A model generated the notes under the pieces. That model was not told the origin of the DNA. It ran no database searches and saw nothing but the letters and a program-made list of their open reading frames with translations. A DNA stretch of 24,890 nucleotides, from the NCBI GenBank assembly GCA_001566745.1, contig KQ964577.1, positions 49,118 through 74,007 of the forward strand, in the 5' to 3' direction. Positions 21,647 through 24,890 of the stretch are shown here, one piece after another. The DNA comes from Conidiobolus coronatus NRRL 28638 (lineage: Eukaryota; Entomophthoromycota; Entomophthoromycetes; Entomophthorales; Conidiobolaceae). The position numbers and the translations under genes are program-made. How positions within the stretch are numbered: position 1 is the first letter of the stretch; each line of letters starts with the position of its first letter.

Positions 21647-23110
21647 TTAGCAATAGTTAATCTTTTTTGTTAAATTAACCTCAACAAAGTATTCTCCATC
21701 AATAACCTCAATATCGAATTCTTCTATTTGCTTAAAATACTCTTCAATTTTATTAATATTATTCTTATATAAATATTTAACTAAAGAAATTTTTATAAAT
21801 AATAAATTAGAGAATAGCTGGAAATAATCCAAGTTAATAGCTATTGGATGCAAGTTAACAAAGTGCAACTCTATTAAAGTACTCTCTGATTTGTATTTAA
21901 TGTCTGAGTTGAATGCGACTTCTATAAGATTTTTGGAATTTTCAAGAATTTCATAGTTGCTTAAATTTAAGTTGGTTGAGAATTCATATTTCAATTTCTT
22001 TAACCTTGAGCATCTTAGCTTAATTATGTTTATCCAGTGGTCAAAATCTTCAGGTAAGTGCAAGCTTAAATTCTCTAACTTTGGCGAGTTTAAAAGTATG
22101 GAATCAATTACATTTGAAGGCAGGCTATCCCAATTTAAATTCAAATATTTCAAAGCTGTAGGTGAATTAAACATAGTCTGTATTAATGGCTTGCTTTTTG
22201 AATCTAAACATCCTTTTACTAAGTTTAAATGTGTTAAACTATCCAAATCTTGAAGTATTTTTGATAAAAAATAACCGTTTAAACTATTACATGATAAGTA
22301 AAATACTTTTAACTGAGGATTAGATTCTATAAAGCTTAGTAATTTATCAGAAATATTCTCATTACTAGTCTGATAAGAAAATTTCTCTAAGGTTGGATAG
22401 GGTTTTAAGATTCCATTAATTATACCATATGAAGATATAATACTATCTGCCTCAAACTCCTTTAATTTTGAATGCGTGTTAATTAATTGAATAAAGATTT
22501 TAGGATCGCCATCAGTATGCAAATATTTAAATTTTAATATTTTCAATGAGCTAGGCAAATTAACTAATTTTGGATCTTCTCTTTGTACTTGTCTAAATGG
22601 TACATAATGAGTAATGTTGACTTTTGTAAATATTAACTCTTCCAAGCTCTCTAGAGGTCTTAAAGCGGTAAGAATATTCACTTGATAAAGTCTTAAGTTA
22701 AAAATTTCCAATTTTGTTAAATTAGTAAAAGTTGTAAAAAAATCTAGGGTTAAATTTAGAGGCAAATCAGCCCATAGCTTGAAGTCTTTAATCAAATCAG
22801 AGTACTTCCTATTTTCTTCGATGCACAACTCAGCTTCTTCTCTAATATTGGGTTGATTTGCTCTTCCATTAGGGTTTGTCACCCAAACATTATTCCTATA
22901 TAAAGTAATTTTTGATTTTAAATAGGGTTTTGCTAACTTATTCCATTTTTTGGAGACTAAACTTAGATTCTTTAGAGACGCTCCTTCAGATTGCTTAAAT
23001 ATATTTTTGAGAATATGGGATGATTTCAAGGCATCAATAACATTATGCGGACTCACTAGAGCTGAGTTAGCAATTGTTTTACTATCAAATTTTAACTTAT
23101 TATTTTTCAT
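21647..23110 (-). CDS. F-box / LRR (RNI-like) protein, third subfamily
   Basis: 487 residues, single exon, ATG at 23110-23108. The F-box-like part is at about residues 24-70 (VIDALKSSHILKNIFKQ...LKNLSLVSKKWNKLAKPYL) and is closer to a canonical F-box than the copies at 1640-9853, with the VSKKWNKLA ending typical of the domain. The rest is built of LRR-like units such as FTNLTKLEIFNL, LESLEELIFTKV, YPTLEKFSYQ, NPQLKVFYLSCNSL, LDSLTHLNLV, ALKYLNLNW and SPKLENLSLHL. The expected role is substrate recognition in an SCF ubiquitin ligase, from family knowledge; the target is unknown. It is not a close paralogue of the four genes at 1640-9853. It converges on SZT2 with a 78-bp gap. Confidence 0.83.
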   Translation of the reverse strand: MKNNKLKFDSKTIANSALVSPHNVIDALKSSHILKNIFKQSEGASLKNLSLVSKKWNKLAKPYLKSKITLYRNNVWVTNPNGRANQPNIREEAELCIEENRKYSDLIKDFKLWADLPLNLTLDFFTTFTNLTKLEIFNLRLYQVNILTALRPLESLEELIFTKVNITHYVPFRQVQREDPKLVNLPSSLKILKFKYLHTDGDPKIFIQLINTHSKLKEFEADSIISSYGIINGILKPYPTLEKFSYQTSNENISDKLLSFIESNPQLKVFYLSCNSLNGYFLSKILQDLDSLTHLNLVKGCLDSKSKPLIQTMFNSPTALKYLNLNWDSLPSNVIDSILLNSPKLENLSLHLPEDFDHWINIIKLRCSRLKKLKYEFSTNLNLSNYEILENSKNLIEVAFNSDIKYKSESTLIELHFVNLHPIAINLDYFQLFSNLLFIKISLVKYLYKNNINKIEEYFKQIEEFDIEVIDGEYFVEVNLTKKINYC

Positions 23111-23802
23111 TTTTTATGAGATTAAAGATTTAACAAATATTGGATAATATTGCTCCTTAAATACTAAAATTTTTGTTTATTTTAACTTAGTTGCTTATTG
23201 GTTCAAATAGCTTCTTCCACATGCAAGGGTTAATTTATTCTGAATAATGTTATATTAATAAATATAGTAAACTTGTAACTTTAATTCCTATATAAAGTAT
23301 AAACTAGTTATTCAATAAGAAAAAGGTGCTGTCATAAGGAGCGAATCATACTACATACAAAGTATATGAGACGATATTTGCAACAGCAAGCTAATAATAC
23401 CACGGAATCTTCTAATATTGTAGTCATTACTAACGCCAATATCACTAAATTATGAATAGTTTGCCTCATATAGTTTATTATCAACAATCAATTAAAATCA
23501 TTGGTTTAAAATTCAGAGTTATTTGTCTTAAAAATATTCTGTATAAACACTATAATGTGAAAATTAGTTAGGTTATTTAAACAATTTAAGTTAATATTTA
23601 CCAATAATCATCTATATATTCCCGAAATAACGTTTTTTTATTTTCTATATTTTAATATAATAAATTTTATACTATTATTAATAATTATAAGCTCAAAAGT
23701 TTATATAATCTCCAATTATTAGGATAATTATGTAAGCATTTTTTAAAAATGAATTTATGTAAAAATAAAGATTGACTTTTAATTTGTAGGTTAAATTAAA
23801 TT
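23111..23802. other. AT-rich 5' flank of the 21647-23110 gene
   Basis: About 690 bp with the presumed promoter of the minus-strand F-box gene. It is slightly less AT-rich around 23320-23410, but I see no ORF, tRNA or known RNA there. Confidence 0.5.
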
Positions 23803-24060
23803 TGAAGTGATTCTGATTAATTTGTCTCAAATTTGTTTATGCTATGTTCAAAATTTTAATTTTAATTAAGAACATTATTATAGTATATAATAATTAATTA
23901 AAAGAGAAAAACTGGTGATATCATATTAGAATAATTTATTATCAACTTTAGCTAATTAAAGTTGATTAATGCGCTTTAAACAACTAAAAAAATAAAAATA
24001 TTATAAACTGTCCATAGAAATTTAAACAAAATTTTCATGGTATAACTAGTGTTGCTTGTA
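23803..24060 (-). mobile_element. Decayed MITE copy 4, inverted orientation (~258 bp)
   Basis: Read on the minus strand, this stretch follows the whole length of MITE copy 2. At the plus-strand left end GTGATTCTGATTAA corresponds to the terminal repeat. Then come GTTCAAAATTTTAATTTTAA, TCATATTAGA, TTAATGCGCTTTAA, ATTATAAA..CCATAGAAA and finally TAACTAG at the other end. The order and spacing of these blocks match a 260-bp element, but the termini are mutated, so it is an old copy. Precise ends are uncertain by several bases. Confidence 0.7.
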
Positions 24061-24430
24061 TAAATTTTAAATATTAAATGGCGCTGGGATGCATTAAAAA
24101 GATTAATAGTTATACCGACGAAAATTTTAGGTTAATTATTAAAGCGGATTGACAAGTACTAATATGCAGGGGTACATATATACATTCAAATTTAAAAAAA
24201 CGAAATGCCATTTTTTTCTGATAAATTCATGATTTGAATAATTAATAAAAATTTAGAATATAATTGAAGTTTTTAAATGACTTGTAATTATCTATTTAGT
24301 AATATATCTTTCAAACTTCACATATTGACAGCAGCTAAAATAAAATAAAATATATATTCCAATCAGATTAAATAAATTTCATATAATATTCATTATATTG
24401 TTTAATAACTATAAAATAAATAGATTCATA
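24061..24430. other. AT-rich spacer between MITE copies 4 and 3
   Basis: 370 bp with no gene, RNA or repeat recognised. Confidence 0.5.
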
Positions 24431-24687
24431 TGAAAGATTCTGGTTAAAACGAGGAAAGTTTGTCCAAAAACTTTTATATAGTTAAATTGCAATATTTTTT
24501 GATTTTTAGCTGCTTAAAACTTATTAAAAAATTTATTAGTTAAATTTGATAATATATTATGTTAATATGATATTAATATCAATTATCTATCAAATAATGA
24601 TTAACACGATGAAAACTTGTTAATAAAAAATTCAAATTTTGGACTGAGCTCATACAAAATTTGAACCAAGTTAACCAGAATTACTCA
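24431..24687 (+). mobile_element. MITE copy 3 (TIR element, ~257 bp)
   Basis: The left end is TGAAAGATTCTGGTTAA. The right end read on the other strand is TGAGTAATTCTGGTTAA, so 14 of 17 terminal bases pair. TA flanks both sides (24429-24430 and 24688-24689). It shares AAACGAGGA, CACGATGAAAACTT, TTATTAGTTAAATTTGATAA and TTTGAACCAAGTTAAC with copy 1, so copies 1 and 3 look like one subfamily and copy 2 another. It is non-coding. Confidence 0.87.
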
Positions 24688-24890
24688 TATTATTCAAAAA
24701 TTTAAAAATTTGAAAGTTTTAGATTCCAATGCGATCTTTTATACTTGGAATTCCGCTTTAAAAATGAGGCCTAACATTTAGCGAAATTTATGCACTTAAT
24801 GGGCAATTTAATTTAATTATTTAAAACTATTCAACTATTTTAAATAATAATTAATTACTATTATTTAAATAATAAATTTTAATAAAATCG
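24688..24890. other. AT-rich right edge of the window
   Basis: No gene or repeat is seen in the last 200 bp, although a feature continuing past the edge cannot be excluded. Confidence 0.5.

Noticed and set aside
21957-23147. Two plus-strand frames antisense to the 21647-23110 gene
   Set aside because: Both mirror the minus-strand LRR gene and carry no domain signal.
23190-23215. GGTTCAAAT sequence resembling a tRNA T-loop
   Set aside because: No matching acceptor, D or anticodon stems can be folded around it, so I do not call a tRNA.
1-24890. CRISPR arrays, prophage or bacterial operon structure
   Set aside because: No regularly spaced repeats, no Shine-Dalgarno-led gene runs, and spliced genes are present. 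The window is eukaryotic.

Overview
The window looks like nuclear DNA from an AT-rich, early-diverging fungus. Four short GT..AG introns (49-59 nt), stop codons read in the standard way, several intronless F-box/LRR (RNI-like) genes and very AT-rich spacers together suggest an entomophthoralean such as Conidiobolus. The genus is an inference from style, not from a marker gene. Nothing prokaryotic or viral is visible.

Layout. Positions 1-11,000 are a family neighbourhood with two F-box/LRR genes on the minus strand (1640-2902 and 4053-5375) and two on the plus strand (6846-8108 and 8534-9853). They form two paralogous pairs: 1640-2902 with 6846-8108, and 4053-5375 with 8534-9853. The second pair shares a block of about 143 residues at roughly 82% identity between much more diverged ends. 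Beyond a 108-base run of N (11030-11137) lies an F-box-only gene fragment (11358-11534). Positions 12123-21568 hold one very large gene: five exons, 3076 residues, with a nearly full-length match in character to SZT2, the KICSTOR subunit that links nutrient sensing to GATOR1 and TORC1. A fifth, more distant F-box/LRR gene (21647-23110, minus) converges on it with only 78 bp between the stop codons.

The spacers carry an unlabelled repeat family. Three direct copies of a roughly 260-bp element (896-1154, 10356-10618, 24431-24687) have 17-bp terminal inverted repeats and TA flanks. A fourth, decayed copy lies in the opposite orientation (23803-24060). This is a MITE (miniature inverted-repeat transposable element) of Tc1/mariner style.

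How the genes relate. SZT2 is a conserved single-copy signalling gene that would act at the vacuole/lysosome. The F-box/LRR genes would be SCF ubiquitin-ligase substrate receptors and behave like a fast-evolving accessory family. No functional link between SZT2 and the F-box genes is visible beyond adjacency. The most notable points are a fungal SZT2, the new MITE family, and the mosaic, order-shuffled F-box duplications.
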